A stretch of DNA of 64,000 nucleotides, taken from Paramyrothecium sp. XJ0827 (taxonomy: Eukaryota; Ascomycota; Sordariomycetes; Hypocreales; Stachybotryaceae). Of the stretch, positions 9,472-22,042 are shown in pieces. The position numbers and the translations under genes are program-made. The stretch lies in contig JAJFPB010000007.1 in NCBI GenBank assembly GCA_020881915.1, positions 2,294,001 through 2,358,000 of the forward strand, written 5' to 3'. The notes under the pieces were generated by a model. It was not told where the DNA came from and made no database searches. It worked only from the letters and a program-made list of their open reading frames with translations. Position 1 is the stretch's first letter. Each line of letters starts with the position of its first letter.

Positions 9472-11240
9472 TCAAACAACTGTGTGCCAGGTATTGTGAT
9501 CCATGTTCAGCAACCGAGTGTACCAGAAACTCCTCCTAGCCGCTAAGATCTGGTCCATGTAGAATTGAGCACATAGATCGCCGTCACAGCCTCGCTGTAA
9601 GTCTTCTTCATATTGATTGAACATGGCCGAAGCGGCCGCGTTGGCCTCTTGCAGGACCAAAGGGTCTGCAAGCACGACCATAGGGTTGACTTGTGGTTGT
9701 AGAAGCGTCTGCGGGCTTGGTGTTACACCCGTCTCGACCAATGTGTTGGTTCCCCACGCGTGAGCCTTCACAGTAGAATTTGGAGCATGTATGTTTCGGC
9801 GCTTTGGGAACGTGACAATGTAAGATGACGTTCCTACATCTACAGTTTGACCGTCTTTGGAGGCTGGTGCATCGCTGTCAAGTGCTTTCACGGTTGCTTT
9901 GTTCTTCTCACGTTCAACATTTACTTTCGCATTTGTTCGTCGGCTTGCCTGTGATTTTTTCATCTGAAGTGTGGAATCTTCGGCGGTCTTGACTGGACTG
10001 CAGAGGGCATCTTCGGTGTTGGTTTGCTTGGACTTGCCACGCTTTTTAGGGTTAGAAATGAAAGGCAAATCTCGAGGTCGAGGAAGCTCTTCCCGAAAAG
10101 ACTTTGCAGATCTTTTGGGAGGGGCAATCACAAGTCTATCTTGGCTTGGCTGCGACTGATAGTCAGTAGGTTGGAGGGTAGTGGGTATCTGCTCCAACGA
10201 TTGTGCGGCGAACACTTGGGATTGTGGCTGCTTTGAGGAGAAAGATGCAAAGTTGCCGAAGTCATGTTGCTCAAGAGTGCTCGGGAGAGATCCTTTTTGA
10301 TCAGGGGGTGAATGCGTAGTCGGCTGCGGCGGCTGGAAACCTTCTAAGCTGGTAGCGTGGCACAATGGCGAACTCACAGAAGGCTGGCGCGAGATGTACC
10401 CTTGCTTTCCAAGAAAGTAGTGGTATGGATTAAGTTGAGGATTATACAATGCTGGTGACAAAGATTGAGCTCTTAATGGTGAATGTTGCAATAATGGCGA
10501 CTGCAACAAGGCGGGTTGAGTTGTGGAGCGGTGTCGTTCTGGTCCATGCAGATGTTGCAATGGCTGACCGAACGAGTAAGGCTCTTCGAGTATAGGAGAT
10601 GAAATGTGCCGCTCTATATACGGGTTTGGTCTGTTCAATTGTAGGCCTGGGATTGGCGTGATCGCGGACAACCGCGGAACCCATGGGGAGACCCAGTTAG
10701 AATCTTGAGCATTATGTAGTGACTGCGACGTGGGAGTGGGATTCGACACTTTGCCGATGCGAAACCCCGATTTTTCAAGTATGCAGATAGCGACGTTAAA
10801 ATCCCGTGGATCAACGAAGCTCATTGTGATGGAACGCTTCTCGAGTGTGAGCTCAACCCCTAACTGCAAGGCCGCTTCGTGAATGCTGACGATGCCGGTA
10901 TCGTCATGGCAATTTCGCAATAGCTCCGAGAGATCTGTATGAATCTAAGTAGAGGTGTGAGTGAAACCACTAGAGCGATGTGAAGTCAAGTTTCCAGGAC
11001 GAACTATCTGCTGGATGCCATGGTAGATGAGAAGAATCAAGCTATTCGTTGACGAGCGCTTCATGGGCTGAGCCTCTAAAGTTAAGCTTATCGTTCGGTC
11101 TTGGGAGTCAGAGTGATAAGTCTGATTCACAGATGTGCTTCTGACCTCAAGGCATCTGAGAGGGCGCCTGCGTATCGGTGACGGAGACTTGGCCATGTTT
11201 TCTGGTTGATAGTGTAAGTGAGCCAAGGCGTACGGAGTTG
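9472..11240 (-). CDS. Probable Rec114-like meiotic recombination protein; 5' exons unresolved
   Basis: The main exon runs 10944-9472 (stop at 9472) behind a CTTAG acceptor. A preceding exon ends at about 11004 (donor GTTCGT, 60 bp intron) and encodes a strand-rich stretch ending SLILLIYHGIQQI. Joined, it reads on through LELTL-like strands (LGVELTLEKRSITMSF, FNVAICILEKSGFRIGKV). This beta-rich start is followed by a long Ser/Pro/Gln-rich, probably disordered middle, then a basic patch. A helical C-terminus follows (about the last 60 residues, with SAMFNQYEEDLQRGCDGD and ARRSFWYTRLLNM). A PH-like N-terminus, disordered centre and short C-terminal helix is the architecture of Rec114, which supports Spo11 double-strand break formation. 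The family call is by resemblance only, and the true start could not be fixed. The 5' end lies between 11100 and 11600, close to the divergent Rsc9-type gene. Confidence 0.45.
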
Positions 11241-11750
11241 GTTCCACGAAGTTGGATGTAAACTGTGATTACGCCACGCCACGCTCAACGTCAAACCATG
11301 TACGTGGAGGATGAAAATCACAATTTGAATCGACCCAATCATTCCAAGTGATGCACATAGAAAACCTTGATGTCGAGTGCTGGAGGAAGGAGGTCGAGGT
11401 TGACTGAGATGGGATCACGTGGAGATAAGATCTGGCGAGCCCATCGATTTTCGCGGCGCGTGCGCCAACACGTCCCAGGTGCGGCTCGTTCCACCACTAT
11501 CTCGACTCTAACAACTGCGACGGCGCACGACAATCGCATTGGGCTCACAGAGCGCGCTGGAACTGCCGACGCTACGATATATTCCCGTCGGATTTGAACC
11601 ATTGTTCGCGACTTCGACCTCGTAGTTGCGCGTTGCTGCCTGCTTCGCCGGTTGCTCGTCTCGCAAAGAGGCTAGTCCGGTAGCTGACTGTTGGCCGTCA
11701 CTTGCTAGCTCGGGTCACAAGAATTTGTTTCCCTGCCATTGGATTCGAAG

Positions 11751-14688
11751 ATGGCGCCGACAACGGGGGAAATCCCCCTACACAGCATCGAACGAACGCC
11801 CGAGTACGAGGATTTCATGAATCGGCTCCGAGAGTACCACGTGAAGAGAGGAACTACACTCGATCCCGAACCCAAAGTTGGCGCGATCCACCTGGATCTC
11901 TTCAAGGTCTTCAACCACATTGTTACCAATGGGGGTTATGACAAGGTCTCGGAGGAGAAGCTGGCCTGGCGGCGCATGGCGGCCGAACTCGGCTTATACT
12001 CTAACAACGAAGCCTCAACAGCCTTCGCGCTCAAGGAAAAGTTCTACAAAAATTTAGCCGCTTTCGAGATCAGCACAGTTCACGGCAAGGAGCCTCCACC
12101 AAAGGAGATACTCGAAGATGTTACAGCAAAGGGAGCAAGCCTCTTGACAAGAACTAGGGAGAATTACAGGGGTAAGCGGGAGAGCAACATCGGAGCCACA
12201 GACTCTGCGGCATCAGGTGATGACGGAACACCTGTTCGCGAGCGTCCGGTTGTGGACGCTGCGGCCAGTGCCCGAGCTTCTCGCGGCCTGCGCGAGGCCC
12301 CTCCACAGAGAGTCATCTTCCAGCCCGATACCGGTTCAAGTCGAACAACAAGGCAGGCGTCAACTCAGCAACAAGCACCCCAGCCAAGCTCGCCGGCCGT
12401 CAACGCAACCCAGTCTCCAGTACCTCATGCCAGTATGCCACAAATGCCACCTTCGGCACACCACAACGCAAGGGGCCCCTCGATAGTCCATCATCCTCCA
12501 AATCCCGAGAACACGTCCTATCTCGTGGCACAATATCAGCCAAGACAAACGAAGCCCCTGCCATTACGGGCAGTGGCTACACCTAGCACCGTGCCTAGCG
12601 AATTCCAAAAGCCTCGCATGCCTTCACGGTATGATCCGGCCAATAGACAACCGATGCAACCAGGTGGTAAGTGAAGGAACCCCTGATAAGACGTAGAGCT
12701 GTATCTGACTGTTCATTAGTCGGATTTGACGGCCCGAATATTTACATGCGGTGTCTGAACGCCCTCCGATCCAAGATCCCCGCGGAACAAGCATTCGCAC
12801 TCAACCATCTGGTAAAAATCTCCTTTGAACGTGGAGACAAGTATAAATTCGATTCTTTCCCGGGACTTGCCGAAGGTCTTGTAGAGAAGGCTCTTACTGT
12901 TGGGAGCCTGTTCTATCATGTTGATTGGCAGGTTTCTTGGGACACCACGCTCGAGTTCAGCGACCCTGAAATTTTAGACGGCAATAGTGGAACAAATGAT
13001 ATCCTGGAGCGGATCGCAAATCTCATTGAGAAGGACACGCCAGACATGCTTCAAACGGAAAAGACCGCCGATGAGTTGGTCTTGATTACAGAGGCCGTCC
13101 TTACCATCCGAAACATGGTCACTTTACCCGAAAATGCTCACAACATGTCGGATTTTGCTCCTCTGAAAGACCTCATCTGCATCCTATTACATCTCCCTGC
13201 GAAGGAATCAATTGTGGAGCTTAAGCATCTGGCTCTCGATATTGCTGAGCAGCTGACACCATTCATGATTTTGGGCGCAGGCGATCCTTTGTACCAGTCG
13301 TTATTATCACAGATGACCTCGGAGGATCGTGGTACGATTCTGACGGCACTCCGAGCACTCGGTCGCATATCTGTGAACTTGGAAGCAACGAACAAGCTGG
13401 GAAATGTTCCTCGTCCTGTTCTCCAAAGAATTGCGGACTGGCTGCTCCTCAATGACGATGAGTTGCTGGACGCATGCTTGGATTTCCTATACCAGTACAC
13501 TGCAGTGGTACCGAATGTCGATAATTTGATGCGAGCCTTGGTGCCAGAAGATCTTGTCGATCACCTGGTCCGTCTCTTGGCCCACGGTGCTCGCAAGGTC
13601 CAAAGAGAACTTATTCTCGCTCCGGCGCAGAAGATTCCGGCTCGCGACGAGATTGCACCAATGCCCGATGATCTTCTGCAGGAAATGCTCAAATTGGAGG
13701 AACCTGACAGGGTTCACCGCTGGGTTAGGTGCTTCTTTGAGGAGGACAACGAATCATTTGTCACTCAGTTGGCCGCTTGGCAGGCTTACCAGAGCGCCTT
13801 TGTCACCCCTCTCAAAGCCGTTGGCCAACCTCTCATTACGCCAGCCGACTTTATCAGAAACAGCACGTCTGTTTACAAGGATTCCAATGCGCAAGTCCTT
13901 CGCGAGCCGGGTGATCCTCAGCAAAAGTTTATTATCCACGGCATCAGGCCACGCCCTCGACCATTGAGTCTGGACGGTTCGGAGTACGGGAGGTGTTTGT
14001 GGGCAACCAACCCCCTTAAGAAGAACGAGAAATGCGGGCAGTTCTACCTTACGCCCGAGCAGATGTGGAACCACATTTTGACAGCGCACTTGCATGAGAC
14101 GAAGCGAGATGACGGTCAGTTTGAGAATGTGGAAAAGGAATTCGTCTGCACCTGGGGCGAATGCACCAAATTCGACAAACCCACCAAGCTCTCGTTAAGA
14201 GAACATGGACGTCACATCAATACTCACATCTTGTCAATGATGTCGGGTGCGGCAGCCCAGGCAAAGCACGGCAACAAACCGTGGGTCATCCCCGCGAAAA
14301 CAATGGCCGTGACGTACGAGGAAACGGTGACGGTTAGGGATGAACGTAACCCGAATGTGCCGCCACAAGCAGCCGGAATCCCCCTCAGCGCGGTTCTGGT
14401 GCTGCGGAACATCGCGCGAAATGTTGTAAAGACGGACGCCGAGGAGGAGCTACTCAAGCAGCATGAAGGCGGGCCAGAACGGGGCGGTTGGAACGAGAAG
14501 ATGTTCCGGCCGGTTCTGCAGCGATTATTTGAGATTCTTGCCGAGAACAAGGCCATGGTGAGTGATTGCTTTGGACATGGAGGATGGGGCCGACTATGGA
14601 TTCACTGACACATTCCCCACAGAGCCCCTACATTGCGTCACTGCTCGATTTGATCCGCACCGAGATCGATACGGGGGATACCCGCTGA
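11751..14688 (+). CDS. RSC9: ARID-domain chromatin remodeller subunit, Rsc9/ARID2-like
   Basis: It is a DNA-binding subunit of the RSC (SWI/SNF-type) remodelling complex in the nucleus. There are three exons (11751-12666, 12720-14557, 14623-14688), giving 939 aa. The introns are 53 and 65 bp, both with GTAAGT/GTGAGT donors. The ARID/BRIGHT domain lies at about residues 12-105: TPEYEDFMNRLREYHVKRGT, then the IVTNGGYDKVSEEKLAWRRM and LKEKFYKNLAAFE signatures. A Pro/Ser/Gln-rich disordered linker (about 140-300) is followed by a long helical, armadillo-like repeat region (about 310-680). Two C2H2-like zinc fingers follow at about 728-800 (CLWATNPLKKNEKCGQFY with a downstream H-x4-H, then CTWGEC with H-x3-H). 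The last exon adds only 21 residues. It is divergent from the Rec114-like gene. Confidence 0.9.
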
Positions 14689-17600
14689 AAGCACGACGAT
14701 AGGATCTGACGGTGGCGACGAAGGAGTGGGTCTGGGGTTCCCGGTGGCAGGACCCTGAGCGTGGAGTTGAGGCTCGTGGGGGACCAACCTGCTGCCGTGC
14801 AATCTGCAGTAGCGCGCGGCTCCATCGTGACATGCTTGTCGGTGGAGCTCGCCGGACGTTACGAATCGAGGCAAGCACGATGCGTAGGGTAGCGTTAAAC
14901 GAGGGAAGCATGACTTTTTTTTTTGGCCAAGCCAGCTGCGCACTGTCACAATGGGGCTCAGCAAGGCCTTGAGCTGCAGGACTCGATGCCCGTGTGTTTT
15001 GCATGGATAGGCGGAGGAAGGACCAAGCTCTGCTAATCATGGCTTTCGGGCACGTGTATGATATAGGCCAGGCATACTCTTGCTTGTGCGGGAATACGGC
15101 GTTCGAGATAAAGGAGTTTTTGTGAGATGACGAGCTCCGGAACAGTTTGGCGAGGGGAGGATTTTGAAGCGGGTAACTTTGATACAGTATAATGAAGTAT
15201 TGTCAATCATGAAGACGCATTGTTCCATGTCCTAGTCGGTCCGTTGTGATCACGCCTCGGTCCGTCGAAACCAGCCCTGGCGGTAGATGGATAGATCTCC
15301 GTGGAGACGAGTTCATCAACACCGTGGGATTGGACGGATCGGACAGGCATACTGTGTATGTTAACTTCCTCCCCTGGCATAATCTTTTGAAATGGAATGG
15401 CAGACAGAGATGGGCCACATCTACGACAGATTTACTGGGTTCGAGTTAGACAGGTGGAGGGTAGGAAAGAGTGGCATCTCAACAAGCCAGAAGCCAGCTT
15501 AGCAGAGGCTAGCAAGAGATCCATGCTGTCTGCCAAGGATCAAAGCTACTGGCAGCAGTGGACAACTCGCAAAACGAGGCCTGACCTAAGAAAAGATCCC
15601 ACGTCGAGGACAGATTTGGAGGCGGCAGTGCAGAGAACCGATTGCATTCCGCAAAGGCTTCTGGAACACTCACTCGCGCCCGGCGCCGCCATGCACACGC
15701 CCCCTCCACCATTTCGCAGCGGCGGGTAACTAGCGCCTCTCGCATCTGCAGCTTCGAGGTCCAAGCCGGTACATTGGCGCAGAGGTGCAAGGGCGGAGAC
15801 ACACCCCACGCGCACCAGCTGTGCCAGGGGGGCATCCACCACACGGCCGCAAAGCCCCCCACATGGAGCCTTGGAAGAGGAAAGTAGTGAGCGGTCACCC
15901 CAGTGAGCGGCCGTGGAAGAGGACAATGAGGAAGAAGGAGGAAAAAAATTGAGCTCCAGTGGCAAAGTTGTCCTGCGTCACAGGGATTGGCGCCGGTGTT
16001 CGGCACCGTCACAACGCGGCCTACCCAGTGCAGATCGGGTCTGGCCGTTTCATTCTTCTCCGGCTTGACAATGTTGCCTCATCAACTTGGGTGGGATTAA
16101 AAAAGTTCGACAACACAGGCGAAATACGTCTGCCTAAAGTGGCTCTTCCTAAAATGTCGCCATCAAACGAGATCATGTCCGGTGATGGCTGGCCCATCTT
16201 GTCTCTGTAGTGGAACCAGCAAGAAGGGAACCCAACAGGCCGGCTATTTGTACGTGGCTTTCTGGCTAGTCCGAGCTGGCAAGCAAGGAAGCAAAGGTAG
16301 TCGTTGAGAAAGGAAAGAGTGACGATAGTCTAGCATCTGATGAGCCACCTTCAATTTGAGACGAGATCTATGCAATTAGCACTCACCGCTCGTCATCTAC
16401 GCCTCTGCATCCCATGCTTGAGCCAATGGCAAAGCGTGGACAGACTGCCTCTTTCGTTCTGCCTCTGACCAATTTACAGCTGTGACGGCCGTTGCTGAAG
16501 CGCGGAGGTGCGCGCCGCGCTGGCTCAGGGGAGGTCCGGGGAGCGGGAGCACATCCGGACCGCGCGATGACAGCTTCGTTGCCACCCCGGGCTCGTCTCT
16601 TTCCCCCCTCCAGGCCCCCGCGCGCTACGCATGCCGCGTGTCACCACAATTACCAAGGATACAATCCATGGATATTTCAGACCAGGCCTCCCTAGCATAG
16701 TGTGGAGTTGCAAGCTTACCCCGTCCTTTTCACCTCCACCAGACCCATAAATGATTTACCCCTGGAGTTGCAGGATCTAGAAGTAGATGGGCTTGTGCCT
16801 CCGGGGAGAGCGTGCAGCAGACAGAAGCACTTTTGAGCTTTGGCTATCGAATTCCATTTGCCTTTCGTATCGTTCAGAACATGGTATCATATTTACCTTG
16901 CCTGTTTTGAGTAGGTCGGTGCTACTGTCATGGCCAATATATTGGCCCGACCAGGGTGGCCCGCAAATTTTGCTCTTCCAACGTCCCAAGAACCAGAGCA
17001 GAAGAAAACACGGTGAGCTTCATAGGAAATACCTACTCACCGGGATGGAGTGTTTTTTCGGGGGGGGGACTCCGTCTGAACTACCTGCATCGTCTAATTA
17101 GAGGCAGGCATGGAAAGATAGATGCGATTGCTTACCGTGCTCCGTTGGTGCATTGTACTTCTGCCATTCGTGTTTTTCATGTCGTTTACCACCTGCCTAA
17201 TTCTATACTGCTACATGAAACACGTCGTTGTCGAAGTTGCGTTGAGCTTGCCTGTCTTCAGGCGGGTTGGTCGACGGATGGGCTGTAGCCCTCAACAAAT
17301 GGTTTTGCCAGGGATTTCGAGGTGTTACGTCAAGCCACACATCCAAGCGCTCGGAAAGCGGCCAGTATGGCAGTTGGGGATATCATCTGGGGACGGCATG
17401 TTCCAGCGGGCCGTCCAGGCGATGGCTGACGTGTTAACCCTGGTCACGCCGCGAGACGGGGTGAGACGAAATGGTTGAGATGGGAGAGTGACAGTGCGCA
17501 ATCGATGAGTGAAAATTCAGCATGTCCACATGATCAAGTGTGAGATTAGGAGGACTCCTCGGTGAGACGGGAAGGCGGAAAGAAGATTGGCAACGACAGA

Positions 17601-20600
17601 GGGTAGGGGTTAAGAAAGCCACAGTACGAGACGAGCCAGGTCCAGGTAGCTCCCCACGTTTTCTTCTTACTGGCAACCAGGGAACAGTCTGACCCCCGGC
17701 TTACATTCCCGGTTTCTCTTGTGTTCAAATTAAACTGATAACTGTCTCTGATCGGTTGTGTCTCACGCCCCTTTGAAGACGACAAACAATAAGGGGCGCC
17801 GCCACAGCGTGAGACCTTCCGCATCGGAGAATCACCCGGCCGAGAGCTTGACAGCATGAGTCGCTACGCATTGTGTGAATGACTGAGAGGGAGAAGCCAC
17901 GAGTTTGCTCGGGTTCTGCATGAGGACAATAGTCGCCGTAATGCAAGGTCCTTTCTCGTGACCATTCGGTCAGCCTCACTACACCGGGTAGCTGCATGTG
18001 CGTATGTCGTACTGTAAGTGGCCTCCACCATGAGTACCGTGCACTGGGGTGAGTGGTAACAGGGCGTTTTTCGACGTGCCATCTTGAGAGGATGCCTCTG
18101 ACAGGGTGGATAGCTCGTCATTCAATGACAAGCTTTGTGGCAAAATGCTGCTCCCATCTCATGTAACGCCGTTTAGAACGGCCAATCGAAGTACTTGTGG
18201 GTGATCTTTACCGGTAGAGATCCGGTCGTGTCTCTAATTCTTGATGCTTTCAGCCGCATCTTGGACCATCTTGCGGTTGTAAGAGAAACTGACCCGATCT
18301 GTTTCCCCACAGTCCGGAGATGGGAATGATATAAAAAGGTGAGAAAAAAGCACTTGTAGCAGCACAATGCATCGCTGAAAGTACTAGAATCCCAGCACTG
18401 GTCATCAAAACTATGAGGGGATTTTGGCCCGGAAAATCCAGAGCTTCCACGCGGTGTGACTCTGGTCTGCAATGGATCCCTTTGACCTTGAGGTATGAGC
18501 GGAAAGGGCTGCGGTATAGCTTTCTATTGAGAGTGAAGCCGAGCTAGGCATGCTTTTTGGTCGTCTATTCCTGCAGCACTACTGTCCTTGGGGCTCATGG
18601 ATGAGCAGGTTGATTAGGACCAGGACCAGACAAAATAGTGAGAAGAAAGAAAAAGAAAGGCGCGCGGGGGGTCCGCGGGGGGACCTTCCATAGTCCGTCA
18701 TCCTTCCCCGAGCGCAACAACTACTTGCAAGGTGAGGTGAGGCACTAGTCGTGAGGAGAGTAGGGCTTCAGTACTGTAACCTCCGTAAGGTAGGTACCTT
18801 ACCTGTTACATTACCTTACTGTCTAAAGTAAGCTACCGTACATTGGGATACAGCATCGGACCTTATTCTGAATTCCAACCGTTCTCCCTTCCGAGAACAC
18901 CTCTGTCTTTTTTCTTCTTCTTCTTTTCCCTTTGTTCCCGCGCGTAAGATCCTAACTCCGTGCCCATTCTGTCTCGGGATTTTCTCTCCTTACTCAACAA
19001 CCAGGACGCCGACTGCAGAGAAAAAAAATTGAGCCACGTCTTGTGACCTCGACACCATGTCGCTCGTCCCCCGGTCGTCACGCCCGAGCGTCTGGCTGCT
19101 GGGTATCTTCCCCGGAACTCGACTAGATTAAGCGACATCATTTCATCTCACACATATTGTTTCAAGCACGGCCTCATCTCCGCATACCGACCGCTTGTCC
19201 ACTTCGACATCGGCTGCTTTCCATCTCCGTGGGCGGACCTACGTACGTGTGGGCTTCCCGTAATACATTCCAAAGTCGGGAGACGTTCTCATGTCGCCCT
19301 GCAGACGTCCTGCATGAATATGCAACGTGATGTGGCCCCCACCCTCGCTGCCAGAAGGTGTGTATGCGACCTGTCAGGCGATCCAGAACTCTTTTTCCCC
19401 TTCCTTTTCCTTTTCTGTTTTTTTCCGTTGGTCACTTTGCTCCTGGAATAGGCCTTTCCCCCCACCCTCTCACTCTTTTGGTCTGCTCTCTTCCGTCCTC
19501 TGCGCCCGAGACAGACTGCGTTCCTGCGTTCCGCTGTCAGGCTAAGCCCTGGCGCCCACCCATTTCCTATCACTGGCGCTGGTTGACCGAGGCAGCGGCC
19601 AATTTGTCCAATCGGCCCAGACAAGCATCTTGTCCATCTTGTCCGCGGGGGTCCCCGTTGCTGAACTCATTTCGAGAGCACGAAGCAATTACGAAGTAGC
19701 CGTGTCACTCTTCAACAGGTCCCCGTCAAAATTCTGTCCTGTTCTAGCTCCCGTCTCATGCACCCACAATTTCTCTCCATCGTTAGTCTTGATTGCCTTA
19801 CCGTCACTTTAGCTGCGGTACCTTGGTTTCCTTAGGTAGGCGAGATCTGGCCTGCAATGTCTTGCCACCCCACGTCTGGCTCCAAAATCCCCGAAATCGC
19901 ACGCCTCCCCCCGTCACATAACCCATGAATAGTTTTTGTATACGACTCTGCTGGCCTCAGAATCACGAGTCATAGACTGGCTTGATTATATTGTTTCAAT
20001 GGCTTGGTTTCTAGCGCAGGCTTGCTGTCTCAACCGCCAAGATGCTAGACAAACTCTACCGATTGCCTATCGGGACATGTTAGTTAGGCTGAGGGAAGAC
20101 TGACTCGACCTGCTGCAACCGCATTACCTTTTTCCCCATGATGCGTTTCGAGCCTTTCAGACTCGAGGAGGGGTTGATGCTGGTACTCTGTACTCTGGCA
20201 ATTCTGGGCTCTTTGGGGTCAGACAGGAGCAGCTTGACGTGGGCATGATCGGCGTCACTGTGTCGGCCAAGATCCGCTTGGTTATTCACTGAACCTCTGC
20301 TCGAAGCTGTAGTTGAGAAGATCCCGAACCCCCGGTTGCTTGCAAAGGCCCAAGCCAACCACCGTTGCGGTACCCCCACACCCCCGTGCAGGGGTCAGCA
20401 TAGCAAGGTTCAAAGTTGAGGCCGGAACACGGACCAACTCCAGCCAGACCAGGGGTGGTGGTGGGCAGTGGAGGGTGGAGGGTGGATGCTTTCCATGCCC
20501 CTGCAAACCTCAACTGATTTCTGGAGAGGAAGGGAAAAAAAGCTTTGCCTCGCCTCGCCGCCGGGCATCCCGCCGCACTAGGGCCTCTAGGCCGTGCAGC

Positions 20601-20950
20601 TGGTTCCACCCGTTCCCACGCGCATCCTCGCCTCTGACCTTCACCTTGCCAGCTGTATCCGTGGGTGCTGATCCTGAAAGGCGACGGCCCCACATCTCCC
20701 CCCTTCTGCCATCACCTATATCAGCAAGCTGCTTCTCACAAAGTTTTGACTTTTTTGCGTATCCTTCTGTTCATCTTTCCAGGCATACATTCGCTCTTGT
20801 CCAAGGCTCTCTACACCATATCCCTTTGCCTTTCATATCCCTCTCCCTCCATACCACATCGACTTTTACAGTCAACGTTCGCTATTTCTTAGCAGCGTCA
20901 TACGTATTCCTTCTCTCTTCCTCCGTCCCTCTCTCTCACCACAACACACA
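14689..20950. other. 6.2 kb gene-poor interval
   Basis: No gene could be supported in this stretch. All frames longer than 100 codons lack a plausible start, conserved motif or sensible splice context. Visible content: pyrimidine-rich tracts at 18890-18935 and 19390-19435, a GGTAGGTACCTTACC motif cluster at 18785-18837 and another at 19826-19850. G-rich GGGTGGAGGGTGGA repeats occur near 20455-20490. A CT-rich leader (about 20900-20950) precedes the dehydrogenase gene. Part of it is presumably that gene's promoter and 5' UTR. A non-coding RNA cannot be excluded by eye. Confidence 0.4.
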
Positions 20951-22042
20951 ATGTCCTTCGCTGCTCGCAACGCTCTGCGGCTCACCCGCGCCGCCGCTCC
21001 TCGCATCGCCGCCCCTCAAACTGCCACACGCTTCTTCTCCGCCACTCGTGCTGCTCGCGTCTCCGACACCGCCAACAAGAAGAGCGTCGTCCGTGAGAAG
21101 GAAGTCCCCGTTACCGTCTACAGCCACGGCCACGGCCAGGGCGAGAAGCAGACTGTTCCTGTCCCCGAGGGCGCCGCTCAGGTTCCCTTCGACAGCCCCG
21201 TTCCTCCCGTCGAGAACGATGTTGTCCAGCCCCTGACCAAGAAGGTCTACGAGACTCTCCCCACCACCCTGAAGAACATGAGCGTCTTCGGCAAGACCAT
21301 CATCATTACTGGAGGTGCCCGTGGTCTGGGCAACCACATGGCTCGCGCTTGCGCCGAGGCCGGTGCCAAGGCTGTCATCATCTTTGACGCCAACCAAGAG
21401 CTGGGTGACCAGGCTGCTGCTGAGCTGCATGAGAAGTCTGGCCTCCCGGTGTCCTTCTTCAAGGTTGATGTTCGTGACGGCGCTGCTATCAACGCTGCTG
21501 TCGACTCTGTCGTCGAGATGTACGGTGCCCCTGATGTTCTCGTGAACTCGGCTGGTATTGCCGACTCCAACATCAAGGCCGAGACCTACGATCCCGCTAT
21601 GTTCCGTCGTCTTATCGACATCAACCTTACTGGTACCTTCCTCATGTCGCAGGCTGTCGGCCGTGCCATGATGTCCGCTGGCAAGCCTGGTAGCATCGTT
21701 CTCGTCGCTTCCATGTCTGGCAGCATCGTCAACTACCCCCAGGAGCAGAGCTGCTACAACGCTTCCAAGGCCGGTGTCATCCAGTTCGGCAAGTCGATCG
21801 CCGCTGAGTGGGCCAAGTACAACATTCGCGTCAACTGCATCTCCCCCGGTTACATGGACACCGCTTTGAACCGTGTCCCTGCTCTTGAGGCCCAGAAGAA
21901 GATCTGGAAGTCGCTCACCCCTCAGAACCGCCTTGGTGCTGTTGAGGACCTCAACGGTCTCTGCGTCTTCCTTGCCTCTGATGCTTCTAGCTTCATGACT
22001 GGCTCCAACGTCATCATCGACGGTGGTTACTCTTGCTACTAA
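20951..22042 (+). CDS. Mitochondrial-type short-chain dehydrogenase (D-arabinitol 2-dehydrogenase-like)
   Basis: This is an NAD(P)-dependent SDR oxidoreductase, intronless, 363 aa. The Rossmann glycine motif TGGARGLG is at residues 120-127. The NSAG motif follows, then catalytic Ser about 256 (VASMSGS) and the YNASK pair Y269/K273. The family ending is PGYMDT...TGSNVIIDGGYSCY. The first about 35 residues (MSFAARNALRLTRAAAPRIA and on to FFSATRAA) are Arg/Ala/Ser-rich without acids and look like a cleavable mitochondrial presequence; about 75 more residues precede the SDR core. Codon choice is strongly biased to C-ending codons, and a CT-rich leader precedes the ATG, both typical of abundant fungal proteins. 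The closest functional class I recognise is polyol dehydrogenases (D-arabinitol/mannitol type). The substrate is not provable here. Confidence 0.85.
   Translation: MSFAARNALRLTRAAAPRIAAPQTATRFFSATRAARVSDTANKKSVVREKEVPVTVYSHGHGQGEKQTVPVPEGAAQVPFDSPVPPVENDVVQPLTKKVYETLPTTLKNMSVFGKTIIITGGARGLGNHMARACAEAGAKAVIIFDANQELGDQAAAELHEKSGLPVSFFKVDVRDGAAINAAVDSVVEMYGAPDVLVNSAGIADSNIKAETYDPAMFRRLIDINLTGTFLMSQAVGRAMMSAGKPGSIVLVASMSGSIVNYPQEQSCYNASKAGVIQFGKSIAAEWAKYNIRVNCISPGYMDTALNRVPALEAQKKIWKSLTPQNRLGAVEDLNGLCVFLASDASSFMTGSNVIIDGGYSCY

Noticed and set aside
11584..11600. GGTTCAAATCC sequence like a tRNA B box (minus strand)
   Set aside because: The flanking bases do not form a T-stem and no acceptor or D-arm pairing is visible; it lies in the divergent promoter of the ARID gene.
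15509..16012. Overlapping 139-167 codon minus-strand frames
   Set aside because: Several frames are open at once in GC-rich DNA, with no motif or splice logic.
17122..17478. 118-codon frame with hydrophobic N-terminus
   Set aside because: It has an ATG and a possible membrane segment but no conservation signal, a basic unstructured remainder, and no support from context.
14689..20950. CRISPR array, IS element, operon or phage features
   Set aside because: No spaced direct repeats or bacterial gene organisation anywhere in the window; intron structure makes a prokaryotic origin untenable.
20313..21236. 307-codon frame overlapping the SDR start
   Set aside because: It is produced by pyrimidine-rich leader sequence read as Ser/Leu/Pro and runs out of frame through the SDR presequence.
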